Positions 52,633 to 61,155 of a stretch of 64,000 nt of DNA are shown piece by piece (positions within the stretch are counted from its first letter, which is position 1; each line of letters starts with the position of its first letter). The stretch is from NCBI RefSeq assembly GCF_900564145.1, contig NZ_UOOB01000001.1, positions 1,800,754 through 1,864,753 of the forward strand. Reading direction: 5' to 3'. The notes under the pieces are model-generated. The model had not been told where the DNA came from and ran no database searches. It saw only the letters and a program-made list of their open reading frames with translations. Source of the stretch: Comamonas sp. lk (GTDB taxonomy: Bacteria; Pseudomonadota; Gammaproteobacteria; Burkholderiales; Burkholderiaceae_C). Both the position numbers and the translations under genes were made by a program.

Positions 52633-52935
52633 ATGACCGAACCCGAACAACAGCCTGCGCTCGTCGAGAACATGCTCCTGCTGCGACGCGAGGACTTCGA
52701 CGAACTACTCGACCGCGCCGCAGAACGCGGAGCCGAGCGTGTGCTGGCGCACCTTGGCCTCGAAAACGGCCACGCAGCCCGCGACATCCGTGAACTGCGC
52801 GACCTGCTGGAAGCGTGGCGCGATGCCCGCCGCACGGCGTGGCAGACCACCATCAAGGTCGTGACCACCGGCATCCTGGCCGCGCTGCTGGTGGGGGCCG
52901 CCATCAAGTTGAAGCTGATGGGAGGCGTGCAATGA
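52633..52935 (+). CDS. Small membrane protein of the lysis region (DUF6127-like)
   Basis: A 100-residue protein with a helical charged first half (REDFDELLDRAAERGAERVL) and a C-terminal hydrophobic helix (VVTTGILAALLVGAAIKLKL). Could be a holin-like or phage membrane protein. It overlaps the next gene by 4 bp. Confidence 0.72.
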   Translation: MTEPEQQPALVENMLLLRREDFDELLDRAAERGAERVLAHLGLENGHAARDIRELRDLLEAWRDARRTAWQTTIKVVTTGILAALLVGAAIKLKLMGGVQ

Positions 52936-53159
52936 CCGCCAAGCCGAAGATCTGCCTTCTGGACGACTGGCGGCGCGTGCTGCGACGGGCCTGGAGCATT
53001 CGCTTCTCGCTGCTGGCCGCTGCCTTCACGGCAGCGGAAGTGGTGGTGCCGCTGTTCGGGGACGTACTGCCGCGCGGCGCGTTTATGCTGCTGGCCTTTG
53101 CCGCCAGCATCGGCGCGACCGTCGCGCGCATCGTGGCGCAGCCGGAGATGCACCGATGA
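52932..53159 (+). CDS. Putative holin
   Basis: A 75-residue protein with two hydrophobic segments (FSLLAAAFTAAEVVVPLFG and FMLLAFAASIGATVARIVA), a short basic end and charged start (LLDDWRRVLRRAW). Size, membrane pattern and position directly before the endolysin fit a class II holin. Overlaps the lysozyme gene by 4 bp. Confidence 0.7.
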   Translation: MTAKPKICLLDDWRRVLRRAWSIRFSLLAAAFTAAEVVVPLFGDVLPRGAFMLLAFAASIGATVARIVAQPEMHR

Positions 53160-53665
53160 CCCGGCCACCATCACCAGCGATGCGCAGGACGGTGGCCGGA
53201 CTGACGCTGTCCGCCGCCGCCCTGGTCGGTATCGTGCTGCACGAGGGCTACACCGACCGCGCAGTGATCCCCGTCAAGGGCGATGTGCCAACCATCGGCT
53301 TCGGCACCACCACCGGGGTGAAGCTGGGCGACACCACCACGCCGCCGAAGGCGCTGGCCCGCGCGCTCACCGATGTGCAGCAGTTCGAGGGGGCGCTCAA
53401 GCAATGCGTGACCGTGCCCCTGGCGCAGCACGAGTATGACGCGCTGGTGAGCTTCTCCTACAACGTCGGCAGCCGGGCGTTCTGCCAGTCCACGCTGGTC
53501 AGGAAACTCAATGCCGGTGACTACGCCGGGGCGTGCTCCGAACTGCGGCGCTGGCGCTTCTTCCAGGGCAAGGACTGCGCGCTGCCTGCCAACGCACGGC
53601 TGTGCGGCGGGCTGGCTACACGGCGTGAATCCGAATACCAGCAGTGCATCGGGGAGGCGTCGTGA
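53156..53665 (+). CDS. Phage lysozyme, probable SAR endolysin (GH24)
   Basis: A 169-residue muramidase. The N-terminus is an Ala/Gly-rich hydrophobic segment (RTVAGLTLSAAALVGIVL) typical of signal-arrest-release endolysins such as R21. Catalytic residues are in HEGYTDRAV (Glu), GDVPTIGFGTTTG (Asp, Thr), and the family helix YDALVSFSYNVGSRAFCQST is present. It degrades cell wall peptidoglycan after holin action. Confidence 0.88.
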   Translation: MTRPPSPAMRRTVAGLTLSAAALVGIVLHEGYTDRAVIPVKGDVPTIGFGTTTGVKLGDTTTPPKALARALTDVQQFEGALKQCVTVPLAQHEYDALVSFSYNVGSRAFCQSTLVRKLNAGDYAGACSELRRWRFFQGKDCALPANARLCGGLATRRESEYQQCIGEAS

Positions 53666-54159
53666 GCGTGATTCCCTGGCCGTACCGGCTGCTGGCCCTC
53701 GCGGCGCTCGGCGCAGCCCTGATCGGATCTGGCTGGATCAAGGGCGCGAGTCAAGTTCAAGCGCAGTGGGATGCCGCCGTCCAGCAACAAACCCTGCAGG
53801 CCGCAGTCGCCCGCGAGCGGCAGGCGCAAACCACCGTCAAGGTCGTCACCGAGTACGTCGACCGCGTCCGCGTCGTCCGCGAGAAGGGCGACACCATCAT
53901 CAAGGAGGTTCCCGTCTATGTGCCCGTTCAAGCCGATGCTGCTTGCACTATCAACCGTGGCTTTGTGCGCCTGCACGACGCTGCCGCCGCCGGTGAACTG
54001 CCCGAGCCCGCCCGAGATGCTGATGCGGCGGCCGCAGGCATTGCGCTCTCTGCCATCGCCGGAACCCTTGCCGCCAACTACCAGACCTGCCACGAAAACG
54101 CCGAGCAACTGAGGGCGTTGCAGACGTGGATCGTTGAAATGACACCGAACGTCAGGTAA
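53662..54159 (+). CDS. Inner-membrane spanin (Rz-like)
   Basis: A 165-residue protein with an N-terminal membrane anchor (PYRLLALAALGAALIGSGWI) and a long coiled helix (QVQAQWDAAVQQQTLQAAVA, REKGDTIIKEV). Starts at GTG 53662 (alternative GTG 53668) with GGGGAGG upstream. It would join the outer-membrane partner nested within it to fuse the membranes at lysis. Confidence 0.8.
   Translation: MSVIPWPYRLLALAALGAALIGSGWIKGASQVQAQWDAAVQQQTLQAAVARERQAQTTVKVVTEYVDRVRVVREKGDTIIKEVPVYVPVQADAACTINRGFVRLHDAAAAGELPEPARDADAAAAGIALSAIAGTLAANYQTCHENAEQLRALQTWIVEMTPNVR
53918..54112 (+). CDS. Outer-membrane spanin lipoprotein (Rz1-like), nested in Rz
   Basis: A 64-residue protein read in the +1 frame within the Rz gene. 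MCPFKPMLLALSTVALCACT is a lipoprotein signal with an LCAC lipobox; a Pro-rich segment (TTLPPPVNCPSPPEM) follows, as in Rz1. AAGGAGG lies about 9 bp before the ATG. The nested arrangement matches lambda Rz/Rz1. Confidence 0.82.
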   Translation: MCPFKPMLLALSTVALCACTTLPPPVNCPSPPEMLMRRPQALRSLPSPEPLPPTTRPATKTPSN

Positions 54160-54203
54160 GGATCGAGTGCCAGCTACCAGCCCGGTGGTGGATCGCAGCT
54201 ACC

Positions 54204-54389
54204 GTGGACTGCACGTCCAACCTCGGGGCCGGGCGGCTGCAGACGTCGACGCTGCGACGGCGGATTAATCAGCGGGACTGGGTCGCAGCCGCGTCAGAGC
54301 TACGCCGATGGGTCTATGGCGGCGGAAGAGTGCAGCCTGGTCTAGTCACGCGTAGGAAAGCTGAGATCACACTAATGCTTTCATGCTAG
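54204..54389 (+). pseudogene. Remnant of a second GH24 endolysin
   Basis: The frame from about 54201 reads NLGAGRLQTSTLRRRINQRD, then WVAAASELRRWVYGGGRVQP and GLVTRRKAEI, the C-terminal third of T4/P22-type lysozymes. The catalytic N-terminal part is missing. It lies just after the lysis genes at the edge of the cargo region, so it probably marks an older recombination joint. Confidence 0.6.
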
Positions 54390-54407
54390 TCGGGCAGGCC
54401 AGCTTGA

Positions 54408-54436
54408 TTGACCATCTGACACGCTGCTTGTATAAA
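54408..54436 (+). promoter_or_regulatory. Promoter of the restriction endonuclease
   Basis: TTGACC at 54408-54413 and TATAAA at 54431-54436 are exactly 17 bp apart, 50 bp before the gene's ATG. Confidence 0.7.
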
Positions 54437-54447
54437 GAGTGATTGTC

Positions 54448-54466
54448 AAGCCCATCTGGGCTTTTT
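54448..54466 (+). terminator. Terminator-like hairpin between promoter and endonuclease
   Basis: AAGCCCA / TGGGCTT with a very tight loop is followed by TTT, lying between the promoter and the start codon. It may attenuate transcription of the restriction gene. It could also be a remnant from the insertion. Confidence 0.45.
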
Positions 54467-54486
54467 CTGTTCAAGCTCGGGATCCT

Positions 54487-56139
54487 ATGGCCAAGAAAAA
54501 ACCAAAATATGGCGACGCAACATTTTTGGAATATGCGCAAAAAATAGTCAACCACCCAAATTATGCCGGCATGCCTGACACGATTGGCGAGCGCGGCGAA
54601 ATTCAGTGGGAAGCTCCATCAAATCGAAAATCCGGAAAATTCAAAGACACCCATCACAAACGGCGCGAGTGGTGGAGGCTAAAAGCACTTTCCATCGGAA
54701 TTGATCCGAATACCGATAGCACGTGGATTAGCAAAACAGCAAAAGCAATTCACCCTTTCGGGGTAAAGCCCTGTAAGACTTGCGGAAAAGAGCTTCAGAT
54801 CGCGTACGCATATCCGAATGAGCACCTATTTGCCAGGATTCGCAAGCTGCCCTACATAGACGATACGTTTGAGCTATCTGAAGTGGAGCACGTCTGCGAT
54901 CTTTTAGCGCGTCTAGATGAGCGCTTTGGGTCGAAATTGTACGATGATCTTCCAAAGCTCTTCGCAACAACATCTATTAACATCCCACCCCTGGCAAAGA
55001 CGTTTGATGCTTGGGAGCAATTCTTACGGGAAACGTACATCCCACAAGAACCACGAATGCTCAGCCCTGGTGCGATGTCAAACCCTCCTGACCGGCTCGA
55101 CGGATTTCACTCATTTAACCGCTGCTGTCGTTCTACAGCTGATACAGGCCGGTCCAAGGAAAATTTAAAGTCGTATGTAACTGATCGGCGGGTTTTTGAA
55201 TATTGGGTAGATGGGGATTGGGTTGCCGCAGATCGCCTGATGGGCCAAGTGAGATCCAACCCAATTTTCGAGCAAGAAAATTGCTTTAATGCGGTGCAAG
55301 GCGGCGTTCATCCCAAGCCATGCCAAGCTGACCACATCGGTCCGATATCACTCGGATTCACGCATCGCCCACAATTTCAACTTCTGTGCAAAACCTGCAA
55401 CAGCGGAAAAAACAATCGCATGTACGCCAGTGATGTGAGATTGCTGATTGGCGTCGAGGCGGCTGGAGAGAGTGTCATCTCGTGGTTTGCCAAAGAGATC
55501 TGGGATCGCCGAAAGAATTCTGTTGGCGATGCTGAAACGGCGCTGCGCCTCAGCAAACTGCTTCGGGACAACCGCCATACATATATGTCCCTCCTGAAAG
55601 CACTCTTGGATCGTGGCTATTACACATTCCTCGCTAGCCTTTTGCATCTGGAAGCAGCGGATTTCGACCCTGAATTCGTTGGATTAAGTGCTATCAATCA
55701 CCTTACGCATTTCAATTCCATAACAAGAAATCCACGAACCACAAAGTACGCGACAGAACAGAAAGCTAGGCGGATTCGAATCGCATTCACATCTCTGATC
55801 GACTACCACAGAAAGGAGAATCGAAGCGCATTTGTTATATCAAACGATCGCTCCGAAGCGGAGTTCTCGGCAGGGTTTACGGATTTAGAGAGACTGAAAT
55901 CCCTAACAAACGATCTCGATAAAAAAATTGCCGAAATCGTGGGTGAATCCAAGGTGTCCGAGGCGGATCTTCGGGCGTTGGCAAACTCACTTCCCGATAT
56001 TCTTTCAGATAACAATGCCGCATTTGCAGCGGTTCGAGAACACTTCGCACGAGGCATGTATGAGGTTGGCAAGGAACTAGACAGCATGTGGGGTGCCGAC
56101 CGTTATGTGCGGTCGGCTCCTGGCGAAGTTATCGAGTGA
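54487..56139 (+). CDS. Type IIS restriction endonuclease, Alw26I/Eco31I/Esp3I family
   Basis: A 550-residue HNH endonuclease. The active site is ADHIGPISLGF (Asp282, His283) followed by LLCKTCNSGKNNRM (zinc Cys301 and Cys304, Asn305, Asn309-310); an upstream CKTC at 96-99 may complete a zinc site. Size and motif match the Alw26I/Eco31I/Esp3I type IIS family, whose members cut outside GTCTC-type sites; the actual site here cannot be read. The composition is AT-rich compared with the phage genes. It converges on the methyltransferase gene, overlapping it by 11 bp. Confidence 0.85.
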   Translation: MAKKKPKYGDATFLEYAQKIVNHPNYAGMPDTIGERGEIQWEAPSNRKSGKFKDTHHKRREWWRLKALSIGIDPNTDSTWISKTAKAIHPFGVKPCKTCGKELQIAYAYPNEHLFARIRKLPYIDDTFELSEVEHVCDLLARLDERFGSKLYDDLPKLFATTSINIPPLAKTFDAWEQFLRETYIPQEPRMLSPGAMSNPPDRLDGFHSFNRCCRSTADTGRSKENLKSYVTDRRVFEYWVDGDWVAADRLMGQVRSNPIFEQENCFNAVQGGVHPKPCQADHIGPISLGFTHRPQFQLLCKTCNSGKNNRMYASDVRLLIGVEAAGESVISWFAKEIWDRRKNSVGDAETALRLSKLLRDNRHTYMSLLKALLDRGYYTFLASLLHLEAADFDPEFVGLSAINHLTHFNSITRNPRTTKYATEQKARRIRIAFTSLIDYHRKENRSAFVISNDRSEAEFSAGFTDLERLKSLTNDLDKKIAEIVGESKVSEADLRALANSLPDILSDNNAAFAAVREHFARGMYEVGKELDSMWGADRYVRSAPGEVIE

Positions 56140-58993
56140 CCTTCTCCAAATATTGCGCGGCTGAAATTTCGCCGCGCATTAGTGCCTGATATGGCGTGGT
56201 GGGCTCGTGGCGATAACCAAGGTCACCGCCATCCTGTCCGGGTTTTAGGGCGGGCAGGTCGTCTAGCGCTTCCTTTACCGACGGCGGTTGCGGCAAATCG
56301 CAAATCAAGTCTCTTGCAGACAGAGTCGAAATCATTGGCGGGGGAGACTCAGGAACTTTTCCAGTGTTATCGCCAACGATGATCACTCTGCTGCGCCGCT
56401 GTGGAATTGCATAGTTTTCGGAGTGCAGCTTCCACACGATAAGTCTCTTCGCGTGCTTTGATAATTCGTCTTTAACCATTTCGAAAACGCGCCCGCCCTC
56501 CATATTGAGTAGGCCTGTGACGTTTTCAAATACAAAGACATCGGGCTTAAGTGCTGCAAGCAGCCCGCAGTAATCTCTAAAGAGCCAGTTTCTCTCGTCC
56601 TCCATAGAGCGTTTGTTACCTGCGGTCGAAAATCCTTGACATGGCGGACCTCCAAGAACACAAAGAGGCAAATCTTTATTTCTGGCCCCCTTCGCCTCCG
56701 TCAGAATCTGCTTTTTAATGCTGTCATCTGTGACGTCCCCCACTACGATGTTCGAGTGAACATTCGTTCGATAAGTCTCGGCGAAACTCGCCTCTAATTC
56801 ATTTCCGACAAGCGTTTCCCATCCTGCCCATCCAAATCCTAAGCCAAGTCCGCCAGCACCGGCAAAAAGGTCTACGGCTTGTCCGACGATGTTCAAATGC
56901 CGAGCGACCTGAAATGCCAGCAAGGGAGGGACGGCATTTCCAATTTGCGTAGCGACCGAACCTTTGTTGCCTTTGAATATAAAGTTGTCAGGAAAGGATT
57001 GCAGTCGAGCGGCCTCTCGATGAGAAAGGGTTCTATGCTGCTCGTTGCTGTAATCGTAGTGGATATGGCACCCATTTCCTGGCCTGGTGAAGTAGGTGTT
57101 GATCGTGTACGAAGGCCTGTCCGGGTGCAATCGTCCATAGTATGTTGATCGGCTTCCTTCTCCTTTGGCGAAACTGATTCTGATGTTCTTTATTCGCTCG
57201 GAAGGAATGTCCTCAGGGATATCTTTCCAGTTCCCTCCGGGTGGAACGGAACGACAGATGCGCAAATCAAGCTCACTAAGTGTCGCGGCGTAATGATTTT
57301 CAATGCGTATCGTTTCATTTTTTGATTTCTGCTGGCGAACTGCCATTGTTCTTTTAATCTCCGAAACGTCATTGGGGGAGTGCCGTTCGAGCATTGTCAA
57401 TAAGTCCAAGTAGACGTCATCGGGCAACCCATACCAGCTCGCCACCTCAACATCTATCTGGGCGGAGTACGACTCGGAGGGTTCTCGTAGCTGTTTCTCA
57501 ACCAGTTTTGATACTCGTTCTACATGCGTTCTGGATGATAGATCTGGCACCCTTATCCGTCGGATCGCACCTACTGATAAGTGATTTGTGCTGATTGATG
57601 CCCGCACTTGCGCTTCAAATATGACTGAGTTAAATACGCCAAGGACAGCAAGCAACGCTTCATAGGGCATTCTCTTTGGTATAAGGACATTGAGTGAGTT
57701 CCCTGTCACTACACCAGGAGGAATGATTGTCGCTATTACTCGACGAGCTGAGCTTTGTCTTGCAACGTCTCTCCAAACTAGGCGATGCAAATCTGAAGAT
57801 GATGGAGGTGTGATCGTCCCTTTCAAAAATGCCGCTTCGCCACCGACCGCAGAGTAGCGAGTGATCTGCCTACCTTTGGCAAATCGATAACTACCTGTGT
57901 CCGATAGCTTGCTCGCAATCCCTGTTTCGTCTAGCTCTCGCCCCAATTTGAAAAGGATATCCGCTCCGGTTTCGTAGTCACCTAGCTTTGGCAGATCAGC
58001 GAGAAAAGGCATCGCTTTTGCGATTTCTGGCGAGCTACTAAACCCAATCGCATAGTGATTTTCTTCTAGAGAAGAAATCGATATTTCCAAGACGGGTGGC
58101 TGCGCCTCCTGCTCTTTCTCAAAGTGCTGTATCACCTCGAGTGGCCTTTTATTTTTTTGACCTATGCCCCTGTGGCCAACAAAATATACTGCTGACTGGT
58201 CAACGCCTTCAAAAAGCCTTGCTTCTGCAGGATAGTGATGAACTGTATCTACGGTATTTTGTGAAAATAACCAAGAACGCAAAGGCGCAGAAATTTGATC
58301 ACCGAGAATAGTGGCGGGCGCAACAATGGCAAAGTATCCTCCCGGCGCGATCAATCGCACAGAAGCTTCGATTCCGCAACGAGCCAAGTTGGCGCCCCAA
58401 CCAGAAAACTTCCTAGTTGGCTTGGAGTATGGATAAGCCTTTTCGAGTCGAAATACTTTCTCTTTTAAGAGTGAAACGTATGCTTCTTTGTCTTCTTGCT
58501 CAAGCTCGGCTAGCTCTCTGCTATCGGGCTTAATCGTTTCCCAGGGTGGGTTTGTTACACAGATATCAAAGGACTGCTGATTTTTTAACGCATACTCGAA
58601 TGAATCAATTGTTTGTGCGTCTACGCGTGCGACAGAGATATCAAGGGTTTCAATTCTCTGTGAGATTGCCTTTTGGGCGGTTTTGATCGCCGATTGGTCG
58701 CAATCCCAGGCAGCGATTTCAAGAGATTTCGACGGAATTTTTCCTTGTTCGTACAGGGCGTCAATGAGCCAGCACAGCAGTCTTCCATCACCACAAAACG
58801 GGTCAATAATCTTTAGGCTTTCAGAAGCCTCAAGGCGCTTGGCGACATCAATCGCCATTGCCTTTCCAATTCTGGCATGCGTATAGAACCTGCCGGTTAA
58901 TCGCTGCTCCAAGCTTTTTCCAACTTTGTATGTAGTTTCCACTCCTGAGGTGGCTTCAAGGAGCTGATTTAAATTCGAAGCAAACATATTCAT
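56129..58993 (-). CDS. Fused adenine and cytosine DNA methyltransferase of the type IIS system
   Basis: A 954-residue protein with two methyltransferases. The N-terminal half is an N6-adenine enzyme: SAM motif IIDPFCGDGRLL near residue 65 and catalytic NPPW at 148-151. The C-terminal half is a circularly permuted 5-cytosine enzyme: motif IX-X parts come first (AARLQSFPDNF near 661, GNAVPP near 683), then motif I VDLFAGAGGLGLGF near 705, PCQGF near 783, ENV near 822 and QRRSR near 864. Alw26I-family systems need one m6A and one m5C activity because their sites are asymmetric. It follows the ribbon-helix-helix gene by 2 bp. Confidence 0.88.
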   Translation of the reverse strand: MNMFASNLNQLLEATSGVETTYKVGKSLEQRLTGRFYTHARIGKAMAIDVAKRLEASESLKIIDPFCGDGRLLCWLIDALYEQGKIPSKSLEIAAWDCDQSAIKTAQKAISQRIETLDISVARVDAQTIDSFEYALKNQQSFDICVTNPPWETIKPDSRELAELEQEDKEAYVSLLKEKVFRLEKAYPYSKPTRKFSGWGANLARCGIEASVRLIAPGGYFAIVAPATILGDQISAPLRSWLFSQNTVDTVHHYPAEARLFEGVDQSAVYFVGHRGIGQKNKRPLEVIQHFEKEQEAQPPVLEISISSLEENHYAIGFSSSPEIAKAMPFLADLPKLGDYETGADILFKLGRELDETGIASKLSDTGSYRFAKGRQITRYSAVGGEAAFLKGTITPPSSSDLHRLVWRDVARQSSARRVIATIIPPGVVTGNSLNVLIPKRMPYEALLAVLGVFNSVIFEAQVRASISTNHLSVGAIRRIRVPDLSSRTHVERVSKLVEKQLREPSESYSAQIDVEVASWYGLPDDVYLDLLTMLERHSPNDVSEIKRTMAVRQQKSKNETIRIENHYAATLSELDLRICRSVPPGGNWKDIPEDIPSERIKNIRISFAKGEGSRSTYYGRLHPDRPSYTINTYFTRPGNGCHIHYDYSNEQHRTLSHREAARLQSFPDNFIFKGNKGSVATQIGNAVPPLLAFQVARHLNIVGQAVDLFAGAGGLGLGFGWAGWETLVGNELEASFAETYRTNVHSNIVVGDVTDDSIKKQILTEAKGARNKDLPLCVLGGPPCQGFSTAGNKRSMEDERNWLFRDYCGLLAALKPDVFVFENVTGLLNMEGGRVFEMVKDELSKHAKRLIVWKLHSENYAIPQRRSRVIIVGDNTGKVPESPPPMISTLSARDLICDLPQPPSVKEALDDLPALKPGQDGGDLGYRHEPTTPYQALMRGEISAAQYLEKVTR

Positions 58994-58995
58994 GC

Positions 58996-59202
58996 CTAAA
59001 GTGTGTTCTTCGTCTGATCAGCCGACTTGACGTCGGAAGTCAAATCTAGAGGCATTTGTGCCGTGGTTTTCATGTAGTTTTGCGCTTCACGCAAGAACCA
59101 ATCCTTCAGGGTCATACCTTCCCGTGCGAGGGTTGAGTAGAGCTGTCTTTTGACCTCGGGCTCAACCTCGATGACTATCCTGCCGCTGCTGCCGATGCTC
59201 AT
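58996..59202 (-). CDS. Ribbon-helix-helix protein upstream of the methyltransferase
   Basis: A 68-residue protein. SGRIVIEVEPEVKRQLYSTL followed by GMTLKDWFLREAQNYM is a CopG/Arc-like ribbon-helix-helix: a short strand and two helices. It leads the methyltransferase operon (gap of 2 bp) and an inverted repeat stands 15 bp upstream of its start. It probably represses its own operon and so times modification before restriction, the job done by C proteins in other systems; this is inference. Confidence 0.75.
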   Translation of the reverse strand: MSIGSSGRIVIEVEPEVKRQLYSTLAREGMTLKDWFLREAQNYMKTTAQMPLDLTSDVKSADQTKNTL

Positions 59203-59217
59203 AGGGAACTCGTGACA

Positions 59218-59245
59218 ATGTAATGTGATGGATGGTACATTACAT
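59218..59245. promoter_or_regulatory. Inverted repeat operator between the RHH and mcrB genes
   Basis: ATGTAATGT at 59218-59226 and ACATTACAT at 59237-59245 form a perfect 9-bp inverted repeat with a 10-bp centre, 15 bp upstream of the RHH start. On the plus strand a GTGACA (59212) and TACATT (59236), 18 bp apart, could be an mcrB promoter that overlaps the repeat. Confidence 0.6.
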
Positions 59246-59364
59246 CAGGGAGAGGCGAAAGCCAAGGCCAATCTTGGCTGTTGCTGGCGATGGAGCTTGG
59301 CAACCTACGCTTGGGAAGTGCATCGGTCAGCGCTTTCTGCCTACGAACGTCAATTGAGGATGCT

Positions 59365-61155
59365 ATGGCCCGCTATTCAGAACACGACACAACCAAAATC
59401 TACCAAGCGGCTGATGCATTCCGGACCAACTGCCTCCTGAACGACGGCTCACTGCTGTTCGCCGACGCTTCCGTTTGGCGGCCTGACGTTCTGGATCGCA
59501 TCCACAAGGCCTTCGTTGCAACTCCTGACGAAGGCGATCGCACGTTTATCGACAAGTTCAGAGATCAGGTTGGCAAGGCCGGGCAGGATGTGTCACGCCT
59601 TGCAGCAGAGATCTTGAGCGTGTACTTCCTGTTCCCCTCCAGTGTCGGAGGCGTACGCAAGCGACAGGTCGTGAGCGAGGTGCTCGGGTGGGGCGGTGAC
59701 AGCCTGCCGGAGTCACACCCTGTGTCAGCAGCCTTCGCCAACGGGATCGGCAGTGGCGGCCAGGGCTACAACACCCGTCGTCCCTTCGAAATCGCCTTTC
59801 TGATCGAGCTCGCCATCGCATGGAAAAAGTTACCGCAGGACCGGCAGGCACAGGTGGCTGCCGATCCGTGGCTCTTTCAAGAGATCGTTGACAGCATAGA
59901 AGATGCCGAGTCGAAGCAGCTTCGGCACATGCTCCTCCACCTCCTGTTTCCCGAGCACTTCGAGCGCATAGCAAGTGGCAATCACAAGCGCAGAGTCATC
60001 AAGGCTTTCTCGGGACTGGTCACTGCCGAAGCAGAGGATGATGACCGGGCGATCTTGGCCATTCGCCAGGAGCTCGAAAAGCTGCTTCCCAACCAGGAGC
60101 TGGACTTTTACTGGTCGCCGCTTGTCGAGGCTTGGTACGACGACAGCGAGGGCGCATCTGAAGGTGCGCCGCTGGAGATCATCCAGCACAAGAAGCAGAT
60201 CGTCCTCTACGGACCGCCGGGTACTGGCAAGACTTTTCGCGCCAAGAAGCTGGCTGAGCGTGTCATCCGATCTGCGGCACTGAGCCAAATGGGCCCGGCT
60301 CGCTACTTCCAGTCGCAATCTGCTATCGAATCCGCGATCCGCGACAACGTGCATCGACTGCAGCTGCACCCGGCCTACAGCTACGAGGACTTCATTCGCG
60401 CACTCCACATTTCGAATGGCGGTGGCACGGAATATCGAGCTGGCTACCTTCCGAAACTGATTGAGGACATCGAGCGACAGCCACGCGCGGAACGTCTGCC
60501 GCACATCATGATACTGGATGAAATGAACCGGACGGATCTGAGTCGGATGCTCGGCGAATGCTTCTCCTTGCTTGAGGATCGCAATCAGACGATTGAGCTT
60601 CCGGCACGCAATGGCGACGGGGCAGCAATGAAGCTGCGCATCCCCGACGATCTGTACGTGATCGGCACCATGAACCTGATTGACCAGTCCATCGAGCAGA
60701 TCGACTTCGCGCTGCGCCGCCGTTTCCTGTGGCTACTTTGCCCGTTTGACGCCGAGGCTCTGGTGGGTGCCGCCGAATCGAAGTGGAAGGATCTGGAATC
60801 GGGCTTGGAGTGGGATCGTATCGAACCGGACTTCCGCAAATTGGCGGCAGCTGCAGCGGCGTTGAACAAGCAGATCCACGACAGCCCGCTGCTTGGCTCG
60901 CAGTACGAGATCGGGCACACCTATCTGCTTGACGTGGTCGTGTTCCTGCGCAATTTCCTCGGTGCTCGACCTTCGCGTAAACAGAACTACCTTTGGAACA
61001 AGAAGGGTGAAGCGCTGGAGCCCGTTGTGCAGGTGTGGAACCTATCTCTTCGCCCACTATTGGAGCAGTACCTCGCTGGGCTGGACGCTAACGCACGCAA
61101 TACCGAGCTCGACCGGCTATCCAAGGTCTTGCTCAAGCCGTCGGTGGCAGAGTGA
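59365..61155 (+). CDS. mcrB: McrB-type GTPase
   Basis: A 596-residue AAA+ GTPase, the motor of the McrBC modification-dependent restriction enzyme. Walker A GPPGTGKT lies near residue 283, Walker B IMILDEMNR near 381, the McrB signature MNLIDQS near 436, and FALRRRF supplies the arginine finger. The N-terminal 230 residues bear no family I recognise and would read the modified base. ATG 59365 with GAGGA upstream is preferred; the frame is open from 59281. It overlaps mcrC by 4 bp. Confidence 0.9.
   Translation: MARYSEHDTTKIYQAADAFRTNCLLNDGSLLFADASVWRPDVLDRIHKAFVATPDEGDRTFIDKFRDQVGKAGQDVSRLAAEILSVYFLFPSSVGGVRKRQVVSEVLGWGGDSLPESHPVSAAFANGIGSGGQGYNTRRPFEIAFLIELAIAWKKLPQDRQAQVAADPWLFQEIVDSIEDAESKQLRHMLLHLLFPEHFERIASGNHKRRVIKAFSGLVTAEAEDDDRAILAIRQELEKLLPNQELDFYWSPLVEAWYDDSEGASEGAPLEIIQHKKQIVLYGPPGTGKTFRAKKLAERVIRSAALSQMGPARYFQSQSAIESAIRDNVHRLQLHPAYSYEDFIRALHISNGGGTEYRAGYLPKLIEDIERQPRAERLPHIMILDEMNRTDLSRMLGECFSLLEDRNQTIELPARNGDGAAMKLRIPDDLYVIGTMNLIDQSIEQIDFALRRRFLWLLCPFDAEALVGAAESKWKDLESGLEWDRIEPDFRKLAAAAAALNKQIHDSPLLGSQYEIGHTYLLDVVVFLRNFLGARPSRKQNYLWNKKGEALEPVVQVWNLSLRPLLEQYLAGLDANARNTELDRLSKVLLKPSVAE

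Noticed and set aside
59225..59440. A 71-codon plus-strand frame upstream of mcrB
   Set aside because: It overlaps the operator and the mcrB start in a different frame and has no ribosome site or domain.
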